Assembly (NCBI RefSeq): GCF_050436995.1
Contig: NC_134763.1
Location: forward strand, 2,790,001 to 2,854,000
Origin: Anticarsia gemmatalis
Lineage: Eukaryota; Arthropoda; Insecta; Lepidoptera; Erebidae
Length of the DNA stretch: 64,000 bases
Direction of reading: 5' to 3'
This document shows, in pieces, positions 27,291 to 40,953 of this stretch. The notes under the pieces are model-generated. The model had not been told where the DNA came from, did not search any database, and worked only from the letters and a program-made list of their open reading frames with translations. Positions within the stretch are counted from its first letter, which is position 1, and every line of letters starts with the position of its first letter. Made by a program: the position numbers and the translations under genes.

Positions 27291-29289
27291 CATTAACAAC
27301 TGCCGGCAGATGTTAAAAAATGTGGATAGCACAAGACAAATGAATAGTATTTTTGGGGATATGAACAATAATACTTTATTTCAAAAGATAAGAATCGCAT
27401 ATGAGAGAAAACTGAATGTAATATTGAAAATTTAAAAAGTAAAATAAATTATGATTATTTTCGAAAAAGATAACTGCATTACAGGACATCACCCTATAAC
27501 ATCAACATTTGGCAACACAAGCCAGGTAAACAAAAGTACCATTAAAAACACAACCATGGGAAACCTCGTAAAATACTAAGCGTAGAATTGCAGCAAATAT
27601 ATTTCCTTTAAGGAAATTGTGTTCCTTAACCACTGTCGAGATAATCATGATCGTATCGCTTACGTACCTATGAAAGTAAAACACCCTCTACGTAGGGGTG
27701 CGTATGACAATTTACTACTTTCCGACCCGGATTCGCTCACGTACGGAACCCTCGTATCACCCGATGTATGGGTCACCTTGTATTTTTTAGGGAAAAAAAA
27801 TCGGGAAAATTTACATTTTGTCCCAAAAGTTTGGATGTAAAAGTTGTGATGTGGAGTGTTGATTTTCTGTTTGAAACGGTTTGAATATAAAGTGACTTGA
27901 GATATTTCTGTTGTTTGATTATTTTTGAAATAGTAGGCAGATAAAGTAAAAAGAGGAAAAACAAATGCAGACAAAGATTAGTTTACTGTATAAATGAAAA
28001 ACATTTGCTTTAAAATTATTGTTTCTAGTTAACAGTAAGTACATAATGACTGTAAAATGACATTGATATTAATAAACCGTGTTTATTTTTTTATTTCCGT
28101 TGACAATAATATTGATTAAAATTTCGCAGTGTATTTTTTTTTTTTAATTTAACAAAATTTCGCAAACCTTGCATTCTCAGTTTTAATGAAAACTAAGGTG
28201 ACGTCTCCACAAATCCATTATATTAAACGCCATTTGCCCACATTTCATTCTAAAAATCTACAACACACGAGTAATACTTCAAAACTAAGCCATATAAATA
28301 AAACGCGAACTCACAACATATTAAAGCGACTCGAAGAGTGCACGCGACAGATGTTCTATAACTACTATTAATTGTTCCTGAAAACCTGTATCAAGAGATA
28401 TTGCCTCCGTGTAGAGTAGTTATTGAAGCTTCGACTATCTGTGGGACTTGTTCATTAGAAATATTGTTTTGCCGATTGTTAAGGTTATACTAGCTGATAT
28501 GAGTGTAGAGTGCAACGGCTAAACTGCTGAACAATTTTGATGAAATGAAAGTTGACGATTGATGATTCCGAGTTGTAATAGTTAAAGAGCCGTAAAGAAA
28601 ACGTGGGCTATTTTTGTTTAAAAAAATCTATCATTTAAATCAGATGGAGCTTTATACTAAAGTAAAGCCGCTCCGGTAGTAATTAATCGGAAAATCACGA
28701 TTTAATATGGAATTTAGTAGAAAAATCAATCCCTATGCTACAATTGAAAGCTATATAGGCTTATTATAAAAATACTAACTAGATTTATGGCTTAAAAAGG
28801 AATAATAATGCTTTTCTGATAAACAGAAACAGCTAGTTTTATATAAAGTACAGTATTTTTCGTCTATCAATCGCCGTTGCTACCCAAACAGCAAACAAGA
28901 TCATAAGTTATGCATCATTTCCACGTTAAAGGGTATCTCGGCCAGAAAATATAGGCTCCTCTTTCTTCCTTATGGTGATTGGATCCCTTTAAAAAGTTAC
29001 CTAAAGGTTTTCAGTCAAAATTGTAAACGATTATCGTTAGAGAAGGATTGCTCATCGATTTAGGGTCAAAATAAATGGTCCGGCAACATTATAAGAGGTT
29101 ATTCTACTGAGTCATGTACTTATTTTAATTATACAGGTTTAATATTATACAGGTTTACAGATTAAACGCATGAGACATTGCATATACTATGTGAGTAATT
29201 ATATTATTTTCAGAAATATTTATCTGATATTTAAATCTCATTTTTATTCATCACTTATATAGCGCGATTGCCTACCTCTTTTTAATATC

Positions 29290-29356
29290 AACAACCGGCT
29301 AGCTATCGAAAAGCAAATCTAATCAGCGCCTCTAGCGTGAGCCGTAGGAACTAATT
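29290..29356. repeat. Dispersed repeat fragment shared with 37421-37502
   Basis: GGCTAGCTATCGA, ATCAGCGCC and GTAGGAACTA occur in the same order in both places. Confidence 0.5.
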
Positions 29357-31505
29357 TTGCAGTACAATTTAAACTCAATAGTACCGTCTGCACAAAGTCG
29401 CGCTAGTTAATTTGAATATTAAAAACAAGACCAAACTTAGGTCTGAGGCTCTCATTTAAAGAACAATAAAAAATTTACCGTTTTGACGTATTCTCCACAT
29501 ACACTGTTTGTCAAAACGAAACAGTTCATGTAATAAAATTAACTTACGATAAAAAATGCCAAACCATAGTGATGTATAATATACCAAACAAAATCTGAAC
29601 AGAGAGCATGTACTACAAATATGAGAGAGTGAGTTGATATTGAGTTTGAAATTGAATCGCTAGTGAGTCTAGTGAGCCATTACGGTATGAACGACTGTCG
29701 CTGTTATATACGTGTGCTTTTATGTACTTTGTTACTTACATACGGGGAGAGAGGATGGCTAGCATACTACTGAAATTATGTTTATTTGTATGATTGACTA
29801 TTTAAAATCGATTTATAATGCCTGCTCATCTGCCTGCCGGTCATTCATTAAAATTTTCTCTAATTCTATCGATCAATAATAATATGATAAATAAACAAAG
29901 TAAAATACTGCAGTTATTATAGAAACTACCACTCTTACGAATCTTAATATGTCTGAAATGTTTGCCCGTCATTTATTCTTGAAACATCCTACTTAATAAC
30001 ATAATAATATAATGTAAGTCGCTTTGTAACTTTTTAATTTTCCGTAAACAGAAACTACTCTTAATTATGACGTTTCATTCAGAATTTAAAACGTTCAAAA
30101 GTTGTCACCACCTAAGAAGCTATTTGTTACTAGTTCCCAAAAAAACCCTTTTAACACCATGGTAACAAATTTTACTAAACACCCATGTACTTTCAAGCAA
30201 AGTTCTCCAACCGCTCTCCCCGTATGTGATTCACGTATTTTCGCAATTCTTCAGCTAGTTGGGAAGTCAGTCGTGGCACAATCTGCACAACCGCCAACTT
30301 TTTCTTTGTGAGAACACTTTTAACGCCTCTCTGTGTTTTATTTCGAAGTACATTAATCGTTTTTTTCTTTAATATGTAGTTAGCTTGTACTATATTTGCG
30401 TAATGTATTGGTAAGACTTGTTCAGATTTTAACATGATTAAATTAATACTGCGGTATGTACCTATTAATTTGGTGTTTAGCAAATAAAATTATGAATAAA
30501 GAAGTAGAAGTATACAAATATCAGCATAACAAAATCGTCAACAGCACGAACATAATATCATAACTTTAATAATGGTAAGTGCCTAACATTTTTTTCTTAT
30601 CGAAATGGGTAACTTGGTGAGCCGCTGTTTTCTTAAGGTTACATATTTTTATTGCTTAACAAATATCTTGAAGATTATTGTAAGCTTTTGCAATAATTTT
30701 ACTTTTACTATTAACTCCATTAACCAAACTAATTGTAAAATCTTAAAGTTCATCAAAAAACAAACGGAAAAAATCAGTTATCTACTTCTATACAATACAC
30801 GTACAACAAGAGACCGAATAACACAAATCTTGAGTTGAAAACAAAACCGATATGAGAACAAGTTCTAACTTACAAACCATTTTTCCAAGTTGCACGTTGT
30901 TTAGTGAACGCAGACATGAGAATAAGTTAATTCAGGGTTTCTTCATTCAACTTGCGTGAGTTTTAAAACTAGTCTGGGTTTTCAAACTGACTGTATTTGT
31001 AAGGGAAGAAGATGTAGTTGTTTTGTTAGAAAATGTGCTATTTTAGGAAGAAAGAAATTTTGCCTTTACTTTTTAGGCATATTTTAGCGGTTTTTGAGAA
31101 TCAGACATATAAAGACATTGAACTCGGAAATATTAAAAATAATGTCGCATTTTAAATCACATTGTAATTAATTCATTAACGCAATAACGCTTCTAAAAAA
31201 TGGCAAAAAATTGGCCTCCTTACAACTGTAGACGCAAGTCTGACTTTAGCGAGGACAAATTTTTAATAAGCCTAGTCGGTCATTCGCCTCAATTTGCTGT
31301 GTGAGATCGTCAATTTCGTGTGACCCATTGTAGGTTGCTGCATTTACAAATGCCAGATTAATATTAGAGTGTTCTTAAATAACACATACATAAACCACAA
31401 TTTTGTTATACCAATGCCAAAATGTACCTTATTACATATTAAACTACAGTAACAACATTACATTTTCCAGGTATTCAGTGGCTGAAGCTTCCCTTGCCAA
31501 TCCAA

Positions 31506-31550
31506 TGACGTCAGAGTTAGTATTCGTACACGTGTACACAGGAACACGTG
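31506..31550. promoter_or_regulatory. Cluster of a CRE and two CACGTG E-boxes
   Basis: TGACGTCA at 31506-31513 and CACGTG at 31529-31534 and 31545-31550 fall within 45 bp. No gene start is recognised nearby, so a function is speculative. Confidence 0.25.
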
Positions 31551-31604
31551 TCGACAAGGGAATGAACACTTTTAAGAATGCAATACTCTGGTGTGACTTG
31601 TGTA

Positions 31605-31871
31605 TCCATACTAATATTATAAAGCTGAAGAGTTTGTTTGTTTGTTTGTTTGTTTGTTTGTTTGAACGCGATAATCTCAGGAACTACTGGTCCGATTTGA
31701 AAAATTCTTTCACCGTTAGATAGCCCATTCATTGAAGAAGGTTATAGGCTATATATCATTACGCTACGACCATTAGGAGCGGAGTAGTAACGAAAAATGT
31801 TACAAAAACGGAGAAAATTATGACGCATTCTCTCTTACGTGACGCAAGCGAAGTTGCGCGGGTCGGCTAGT
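31605..31871 (+). mobile_element. Short non-autonomous Helitron (Lep1-type), copy 2
   Basis: The best-preserved end of the four: the hairpin is followed by GGGTCGGCTAGT, an exact CTAGT terminus. The (GTTT)n tract has six perfect units. Confidence 0.8.
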
Positions 31872-32025
31872 AGAAAATAAAGGTGCAACGTTTTACTTGC
31901 GCTTGAAATACCTTACAAGTCTGAAGAATTTCGTAAATGTTATTGAGTGAAGGGGTGTATTTTAAAGTTATTCTAATCCGTACTTTACTTTACGGGAAAA
32001 GTCGATCTGTCTTTTACGCTTTTAT

Positions 32026-32215
32026 AAGTAACTAGCTTTCTGCCCGCGGCTTTGCCCGCGTGGAATTTCACTCCAAAAATCCTTTCTTAACGGATACCTA
32101 CGTCATAACAACTACCTGTATGTCAAATTTTAGCCTAATCCATCCTGTAGTTTGGGCTGTACGTTGATAGATCACTATGTCAGTCATTCACCTTTGAATT
32201 ATATATATTTAGATT
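32026..32215. repeat. Dispersed repeat fragment
   Basis: CTAGCTTTCTGCCCGCGGCT begins a block ending near ATATATATTTAGAT, a widespread moth repeat from memory. No coding capacity remains. Confidence 0.45.
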
Positions 32216-32628
32216 AAGACATAAGGTAACAGATGATATAAAGTATATTTTTTAAAGAAGTGTAAGCAGACCCTCTGGCAGAGGTAATAATACATATAAG
32301 TAGAATAGGCTTGAATCAATACATCTTAAAATAGAAGAACTAAAACTTCGGATTTTACTCTGAATATTAAACTACTAATTTTAAAATAAACACACACAAA
32401 CTTCCTGCCACAATAAAATATATAAACAGATTTATATAGTCTAGATTAATAATAGTTTTTTGCATAAAGTCCCACTTAATACCCGAGTTCCAGCAACTTG
32501 TCATTACTTCACCCGAGAGCGTTCGAGGAAATAGCTTTTAATAACTACTTTTCTACGAAACATGTATTGGAAATACAGTGCAATAATATTGTTGGACGAT
32601 ATCGAACGTGTTAAAGATAATTGGGACA

Positions 32629-32730
32629 AATATTGGCTGCCAATGTTGGTGGAAACTTCGTAAGGACTTCTTTCTATTTTGAAATATTGTTGGTTAAAAA
32701 TTGAATAGAATATTGGCTGCCAATGTTGGT
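32629..32730 (+). repeat. Two 22-bp direct repeats, each holding a palindrome
   Basis: AATATTGGCTGCCAATGTTG plus two further bases occurs at 32629-32650 and 32709-32730. The core ATTGGC-T-GCCAAT is palindromic. Confidence 0.8.
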
Positions 32731-34930
32731 TGGCTATATTTTTTTCTTTATTTTTGTATTTAATTTCATGTATGAGCAGTGAGCGTGAGAGTGACAATCA
32801 TAAGTTCTGACTTCGGTTTCTATTTAAGATACACTCAACGTGGGAGGTTTCATTAAAATTAAATTCGACTGTATTGGTACATTCGAATTGATTTTATTGC
32901 ATTGTTTTTAACTGGTTGATTTTTTACTGTCGAAATGAGGCTATTATTTCTTTGTAAAATCATTTCTTCGTGGATATTCATCGTTTTCCAACCTCTACCA
33001 TAGACATTGAAATCCCTACATTTCATAGGAAATCGAACATGCTCACATACAGTTTGAAAAAAAACTTAAAAAATCAATTTCAAACAAAGAAGTTTTTGCC
33101 GAAAAATACCGGATTTTATTCCAATAAGTTGCGGAAGTCTGCGGATCTGTTCGGACTAAAGCCTGCGGAGGTCAGTTTGGCGGCAAGTTGACAAAGACTG
33201 AAAGGCAGCTGAAAATAATGACCTAGTTTTCAGTCTGTTTGCTTTGAGTACTATTGACTGAGTTTTGCCTTTTGAAATAGAACACGCTGTTTGTGACATT
33301 GATTCCCTTAATTGCAGGTTGAGTAACATAATCATTATAATTAGACGTGTATATTACGTTAATTAAATTATTCAGAGATTTTTAATTTGTATTTTAGATT
33401 TGGTCATTTAAGGAAAACGAGCCATGGGTTATTTGGTTGATGTTTAATCCGCAACCATATTACACTTAAGGTTTTTCAAAATCATTCATCATTATTATAA
33501 TATGATAAAAAAGTCATACAAATCGTAGAAAATTCGATTATCATAAATACATTGCATACATAATATTATTATTAAAGCTAAATAATGCTACATAAAGGAG
33601 AGACTGTTTAACAATAATTTCTCTTATTTCTTTTGTCATTTTACTAGGCGTAGGCTACCATTTCTAACTAGCCTTTAGCCTTCTTATATCAAAGGACCGA
33701 ACAAAAATCAAAACAGCGCCTTTCCAAAAACTTTCAGGAGCATTTCCACGAAAAATCCGCACCATACCGAGTATCGTACGAAATTGGATCGATTTAATCC
33801 TTTTTCAGTGCACCTAGTGTGTCGAAAGTCCGTACATACAAAAATAAAGAAAAATACTACACGACAAACACAAGTAGAGCTTTTACCTGTTTTCATTAAC
33901 TTTGTGTTGCGTTTCACAACGAATGGTCAAAGGAATTGTGTATGAGATTTTGTGTGAAAATATGAATTTCGCAATTCGCGGTTGGTTTAATAATTGTCGC
34001 GTTTTTTTTTCGAGGCGGGTCGTTGAACTGGACTATAGTTTTGTTTTCGAGCTTTGTGCAATAATTTTGTGTTGTGGGGAGCTGATTTAATAACGCCCGT
34101 TGCGCCGTGTACAATTTGTATCACACGGACTTTAACAAGCATACAAGGGATGGACAATCAGAGTTAAACAAAACTCAAGAATATAATCGTTCATAAAACA
34201 TAACCCATTCACCACAGAATTATGTAACAGTGCAGTCATATCTGATAAGTTCTAAAAAGTCACATAGCTAATTTCATGTTATTATAAGTAGATTTATGAG
34301 GTTTTAACACATTTGCTTTCACATTAGTCGTCTTACACGTGAAAAGTGAAGCCACAAACTTTTGACATCACAGTAAAGACATGGTTGAGCGTTCAAATAT
34401 AAGAAAAAGAATGGCGCCATTTTTAGTACAGTCAACTTAGTAGATTGCCTTTAATGGCATTGTAGTTCCAAAATAAAACAGCTGTATCCGACAGGCCACT
34501 ATCAACTGCATAGGCCTACGGGTCACTGATTCTTTAAATTCTAAATCGTGTACCTCCACCAGCTATAACAAGGCTCTCTCTACTTTACGTACAAGGCTCT
34601 CTACTAAGTCGTCGTACTATAAAACCCACTACACTGTTTGTGGGAGTAAATAAATGACATACTAACGCAAGTAAGACGTGTATATATTACGTACTTAGTG
34701 CAAGAACAACAAGCTATGTAGAGACTAGAAACCACTTGTTTGTAAATTGTCCAAAAGTTTCGTCTTTAGTCAATGTTGGTCGTCTAGGGAGTGATATTTT
34801 ACCACTGTCGTTTATACGATATCGAGTTCATATGGAGAAAAATTTCTGTGAAAAACGAATCAACACTAACCTAACCTAACGCATCGTTAAGTGTATTTTG
34901 GTAAGCAATAAATAAAATAATAATTATAAA

Positions 34931-35010
34931 CTGCTGGTCGAGGGTCTTTTCCCGTAATAAGGGAGGGTTAGGCCTTGAGTCCACAACGCTGGCCAATTGC
35001 AAATGCTTAA
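34931..35010 (-). mobile_element. SINE family B tail fragment, minus strand
   Basis: Reverse complement of the conserved tail, recognised by GGGAGGGTTAGGCCTTGAGT. Confidence 0.6.
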
Positions 35011-37420
35011 TGTTTAATATAAACTTTATGTATTTACTTTTGCTTGAGAGAATTTTAAGTTGAAGTCACCAGGTTTTTTATAATACAATTCTTAGATCAA
35101 ATTTGTATTGTGTACATGTCTTAAATAATTTGATCTAAAAGTGAGATATATTTACCTTATTTGTATGAGAGAAATAATATTTGAAACTACTCAGACTTTG
35201 AAATTTGACCTAGATAGGGTTAGTCTATCCAATGACCTAGTTATAATAAAAGCATAAAACTAATTCAAATATTTAAAAAGACTAACAAAAAGTTAAAAAA
35301 AAATTAACACAGTTTCAAAAAAGTCTAGACATCTTACCGTAAAGAACACCACATTTACTTCTAAATTAACCTTTCAAAACATCCAGACATAACCTAAAAA
35401 TGTATAAAATAACGAGTAAAAGATGTCTCCCAAAGAAATTCCGCAGTACAATAGCTTAAATATCTTTTTTGGCCCCGTCTCGCCTCCATTTTGTCACAAT
35501 GGTCACGATTTTTCTTTTAAGACAAAGAAAAATCTCTACAATGACTCACCATAATGGAATTATCGGCCTCAGTCATTTAGGGGGAAATTAGATTATTTCT
35601 GCACTATTTTATCGAAGCTTTTATTGTGTGATAAGTAAATCAAAAGAAAATGTTTTTACATTGTACCTAAAGGTTTATAGTTAAACGAACAAAAATACTC
35701 TTTCTTTGATAGCTGAAGTTGGTTTTTGCAGTTCTGTCTGAAGCCGAGCCCGAGCATTTTATATACGCACAATATAAGCATAATATTTTTTTACATTGTT
35801 GTAACTCTGTTTATTATTATTTATTTAATATTCAGTATTTTGGTACATACATTTACATTTAAAAATCAAACGATTAAATAGGCAGTAGGCTTACCCCGTT
35901 TTACATTGAACTAACATTGTTAATGATGAAGGTATTTCAAACACATCTGCCAACACCTTTGCCTGGTATTTTGTATGGATTCAATACCCACTATTAATCA
36001 ACTCACTATCGAGTACTTAGAAATTAATCTGTTATTGAGGCAATGGACTCTCAAAATTTGTTAAGTTTTATTTGAAATAATCTGGATCGCAAACATTCTC
36101 GATAACCGTACAGCGTACTTTTCATTCTGCAGATATTTATAGTTCCCAGGAGGAGGGATATTTACCGAGTTTCACAAATATGGAACGTAGTATCTGAATT
36201 ATATGATAGGTATGGACAAAATTTGTCAAGAACATTCAAAACGTTCCCGAATGTTATTTTGTAATCTTAGGGCCCAATATTTTTCCATAATGAACATTTC
36301 AAATGATATTTTTTCTGCTGTCAAGCTTAAAGAAAAATCATAAAGAATTAGGCCTTATACATTTTCAGCTTAAGAAAACATAATTTATTTCAATTTGCCC
36401 ATTATTGAATCTCAAAGAAAGTGTTGTGTTCATAACTATTCAATGTTTACCATGCATGAATATATTAGGTAAGTAATTTAAATTATACAGGAATAAAAGT
36501 CAATGAAAGATCGCGTTGATATAGCCTTAGCTTGATTTTCAAAAAGCCACTTTTTTCAGCAATAACATGGACAGGCACGTCCATTCTCCACCTGTCCATT
36601 TACGTCCGCACCATAATCGTATCCTTCCGCTAAAGATTCCCATCCCGCAAGACTTGAACCATATCGATTGGTGAATTTAATTTGAGCAACAAGCACGTAC
36701 CGGTAGTCTCCAGAGTACTATCGAGAGCCTGAACATGTTCCCTGTAATCGATGTGCAAGTTATGGTGAGATGTTTTATTATGATTTGCTGATGGGGCACG
36801 GTTTTTGATGGGGGAAGAGAGGGGAATTGGAAGGTGTAACGTGAGGTTGAAAACAAAGGTGTAAGAAGAGTGAGTTTGCAGTTGGATTTGGAAATGAGTA
36901 AAGAGAGATAATCAAAGAGAAAAAAAGGTGGGTTGTTTTTATTTGATAGTCCTTTTTAATGAAGAGGGTTTTGCAGCATGCTTTGGTTTCTGTAAACGCA
37001 GTTGACAAATGTGTAAAATAATCACATATTTTTACCAAATGATTATGTAGTTTCTTGATATAAAAGGACTTGAACGAATCAACAACCGATCATTACTGTA
37101 ACGTAAAGTTTCAACTAAATAAAAAATCTCACCGAAAAACACTAAACTAAACTTTGCCTAAATAATTCAATCAGTCAAACAAACAATTCAAAATTAGCCT
37201 TTTTTTCAAACATCAATCAACAAAGCCTAACTACGCATCACAAAGGCAACAAATCGAATTTATCGCGTGACTAATACAATTGGACGTGTCAAATCATACT
37301 GGCAATCGACATGATACTGCCACTACCAATTAACGGATCATTCATATTAAACTGTGCCGTGTTGGTTGTAACCGATTAGACAGAGCCGGTAGCACGATTC
37401 TCTACCACGATTGGTTATAG

Positions 37421-37502
37421 ACAACGGGCTAGCTATCGACGAATATCATATGAAAATCTGATCAGCGCCCCTAAAGGGGACTGTAGGAACTAGTCTCGAC
37501 TC
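37421..37502. repeat. Dispersed repeat fragment shared with 29290-29356
   Basis: Same ordered blocks as at 29290, with a small insertion and substitutions. Confidence 0.5.
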
Positions 37503-39000
37503 TAGAGAATCGTTCGACGAAAAAAGTTTTGTACAAAAGTAAGGTCTAACCAAATCACCATCGTTTTTCGTAGTACCAATCCGACAATAAACTTGAACGA
37601 CTTTTTCCTATATTTTTCGTAAGATCAGTGGTCAAACTAGTGTCAAAGTAGTTCAAGCCGCCCAAGCGCCTTTGCCATGATTTAACGTCTGTTATCTAAA
37701 TTGACAACCGAGGCACCGAGACGCTCAGCTCATACCAATAAGTAACCACCTTTCTATAAAATGTCCATGCCAATAGCTGCTTGATCCAGAAATCGTTGAC
37801 GGACTGGTGAGCCCAACTGACCATGAGCGTCTCATTTTAATCTATACCGAGAGTCTTGATTGCAACTGGCTATGACAATCTCAATTTGTTCTGTAGCGAG
37901 ATTATTGAATCTTTTATTTTTCTATAAAAATAACAAATACATATCATGTTTTCAATGCAGGTCAACGAGTCTGTGGGTATATGGCACTAAACTAGGAATA
38001 TTTATACATGTGCACACAACATCGCGCTTTGACATCGTTCATTATGAATTTCGGACGTTGCACCGTCAAGTTTTTAATTTAAATGTATGGAGTTGCATGT
38101 TGATATAGATATGCTGGATATGGTATCGAGATACGGTGAACACACGATGGACCCTGCACTGGCGATGGATTCGCAACGGGACGAACCATAAGTGTGTCAT
38201 CGGATTTATACATCCAGAAAACCATAGGCGATGCACCGAGAAACGGTATAATTTAATAACTGTATTTAAGATCCGCAAAAACTGCAGGTGTATCGTTTGT
38301 CTTTCAAACAGAATGCATGCAAAAGTGTAGTTATGTCATTCACCAGAGTTAAGTTTCAAAAAATTATGTTCCCAGATATGAAGGACCGTTTCATTTTTTG
38401 CATCGTTCATTACTTCATCAAATTATGGTCATCGATCAATAAAAAAAGCTTGCTTTACACATCATTTTTATTATTGTCTGCACAATTCGTTAGTCTCACC
38501 ATGCACAAGTCCTAAGTAACAAACATCCTAAAACTACGTTTCACAAATTTAAATACTCAAGCCACTTCTATGCACTCATTTTCTTTGGTCCTGCGCTGAT
38601 GTAAAACGAATATTAAATAAAACAGAGCCGTTGTACAGCGCGACGTATGGTGATATTTTACTATGTATTGGACTTTATGACACAGATTTGTATGAATCCT
38701 TACTGTATAGTGAGGTTTCCGAGCCTCAGCTAAGTTTTTAAGCCACCAAACAGTAAAGCAAGTAATAGTTCTTTTGCGGTTTAAATTCATAAATACTTTT
38801 GCAAATGTAGCAATATCTCACACGTTCTTGCCCCGTATTTTTTGCCCCCTTAACATGCCCTCCTAACGTGCCACATCTTCAATCCATATCGGTTCAGCAG
38901 TGTTGACGTGAAATCAGAATAAACAAACACATCTCACTAGATGCACCGACTGTCATTTATTAGACTCCCACTCTTTTTTTTAACTCGTTACCCTCCTATT

Positions 39001-39030
39001 GCAGGGCAAGGGTCTCCTCCCAAACGAGGG
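39001..39030 (-). mobile_element. SINE family B tail remnant, minus strand
   Basis: Only GCAGGGCAAGGGTCTCCTCC and the following bases match the tail. Confidence 0.45.
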
Positions 39031-39626
39031 CATATTGGCAAATTACCACAGTTTTGTTCACATTACCATTTCCACATAACTCCTTGTAATAAAAGAGTTC
39101 ACTGTCTCCTATAACATTCCCTTAAACGATATCCGATGACGGTTACGTAAAACTGTTGTAAAACTCAACGAGCCTGTTACTCTTGCGGTTTGAAACTATT
39201 ATATACTGAAACCTGAACTTTTTCAGGGAAATAAAACTACCTTGGCTTAGCAGTTACTTGAAATGCCCATCAGTTATAGAGTCTTTCAAAAGATGTGATG
39301 CTAAGTAATTACAAAAATAAACAAGTCTTTTATGTATATTCAGGGAAATCTCTGGAACTTTTGTAATTATTAGAATATCTATTACTTAAGTTGAGATTAG
39401 ACTAATAACACAAAAATAGAATATCTTTTCTGTTTTTATTCTTGGCCGAAGTCATTAGAATAGATCTGCAAGTCTTATTTCGCACGAACTCAATTGCAAT
39501 ATTTGATATTAATGTCATCTATTATCATGCCGAGTAACTACGACAGCCTTGTGTGTTGCACGCTCCTTGCCGTATCAATTCGATGTCTCTAGTAGTACAA
39601 ACAAGTGCTAATAGATGTCATTGTAA

Positions 39627-40069
39627 GGCCCAGCGCAGACAGACCGGAATAATCCTCGCGCGGTCTCGAGCATTTTCTTTACGGCTCGCGGATGCTCGAG
39701 CATGCTCGCGACTGCTCGAGCCTGCGCGAGGAAAACTTTCTAGGTTACCATTCTTCATTAAACAGGCCAGTTTTCGTGAAAATTCGTCAACGATGGCAGA
39801 CTGGGCCATGATTATAATTGCTCTTTTGACTGAAGAAGAATAAAAATGACGTTCTCTCTCTTTAAACTCAGTAACAACATTGAAATTTTTCGTACGATGC
39901 TCGCGCGTCCTCGAGTATGCGCGGGGATACCCGCGCATCCTCGAGGACGCGCGAGCATTTTTTGTCAGGTTCAAGCAATTATGCACTTTATTTTAATTAA
40001 TTTAAAGTTGATTTTCAAGTGCGTTAAAAAAATCCTCTCCGCTGCGCTCCTCTTGGTCTGCGCTGACCC
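39627..40069 (+). mobile_element. PIF/Harbinger-type MITE with TAA target duplications
   Basis: The terminal inverted repeats are GGCCCAGCGCAGAC and the complement of GTCTGCGCTGACCC (12 of 14 match). They are flanked by TAA at 39624-39626 and 40070-40072, as expected for Harbinger elements (TWA duplication). A 16-codon frame at 39793-39843 (M-A-D-W-A-M-I-I-I-A-L-L-T-E-E-E, stop) may be the residue of a transposase start. The interior holds a GC-rich 62-bp palindrome. Confidence 0.75.
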
Positions 40070-40763
40070 TAATACATTTAGTTGCCTTGATAATCATTGA
40101 AAACAATTTTATCATCAGGACTCTGGAAAAAGAAAGAGTACAGTCACGAAAATCAGTGTCACATTTTAATTGCAGCAAAAAAGCTGTTTTTCAGGTCAAT
40201 TTTGTTTTACACAAATTCTCAAAAAATAAAAACTTCAATCCAAACAAAATCACTTTATTTCTTACATTTAACAATAAATTACTACCACTATTAAATACAC
40301 ATAATTATTCACTTAATTTTAATGAAAATTATCTTTACGGTAGGTCCTAGATCATTAAATGCGTTACATCGTATTGACAGTCCAATGTGAAAAACAAAAA
40401 GTAATACCTTTCAAACGATTTTTTTTCTAAGCCATTTACTAAATAGATTTCGGAAACACAGTCAAACAGTAATTGAGAATCTTCCCCTTTTCTGAAGGCG
40501 CTTAAAAATAGACTATCAATGCGTATTAATTCGTATAGTTTAATGTATTTAAGTTTGCTATCTCAGCTTATATTATTATTGTCTTCAATAACAATTAGGT
40601 AATAATATTTATCTGTTACGTGAGTGAAATAAATAACGATAATATCTTTAATGTTTTGTATCAAGTTAATCCTTATTGCCTGTTACACAAAAATATTTAT
40701 ATTTTATTTACCTAATTATGTTGAAGGTCCAGTAACTATTTTTAGAAGTGCACCTGCATAATA

Positions 40764-40953
40764 GGTCGGGGATAAAGTATTTTCACGTTATAGTATGTAT
40801 GAACCTATCTCTTTGGCTTCAATAATCACAAATGAGTACACGGGTCATTAGGTTTATTTTAGTGAGCTCGTGAGGTACCCGAACATCGAGTAGAGAAAAG
40901 ATTTCGTTACAAGTTCATACATACTATAACGCGAAACGACTTTTTCCCCGACC
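40764..40953. mobile_element. Mariner-type MITE with TA target duplication
   Basis: Ends of about 46 bp are inverted repeats (GGTCGGGGATAAAGTATTTT and the complement of CTTTTTCCCCGACC), flanked by TA on both sides. The length is 190 bp, with no coding capacity. Confidence 0.75.

Larger units (their letters stand above)
25817..31504. other. No gene seen; one SINE and one dispersed fragment
   Basis: A CpG-richer stretch at 26267-26345 could be promoter or leader sequence, but no exon follows it. Frames at 27619-27974 and 30193-30483 have no recognised homology. Confidence 0.4.
32731..39600. other. No gene seen
   Basis: About 7 kb with only a SINE tail at 34931, a remnant at 39001 and a dispersed fragment at 37421. 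Short frames near 36778 and 38136 show no family signature. Confidence 0.4.

Noticed and set aside
30193..30483. 96-codon minus-strand frame with K-K-L-A-V-V-Q-I-V-P-R
   Set aside because: Looks partly protein-like, but I recognise no family, and no splice partners or promoter are evident.
31630..31665. CRISPR-like or satellite repeat of GTTT units
   Set aside because: It is the internal simple repeat of a Helitron family, present at all four copies.
34862..34882. Interstitial telomere-like CCTAA repeats
   Set aside because: Only two to three units, too few to be meaningful.
39618..39986. 122-codon minus-strand frame
   Set aside because: It is produced by the GC-rich, stop-poor Harbinger MITE; composition is arginine/serine-rich with no family signature.
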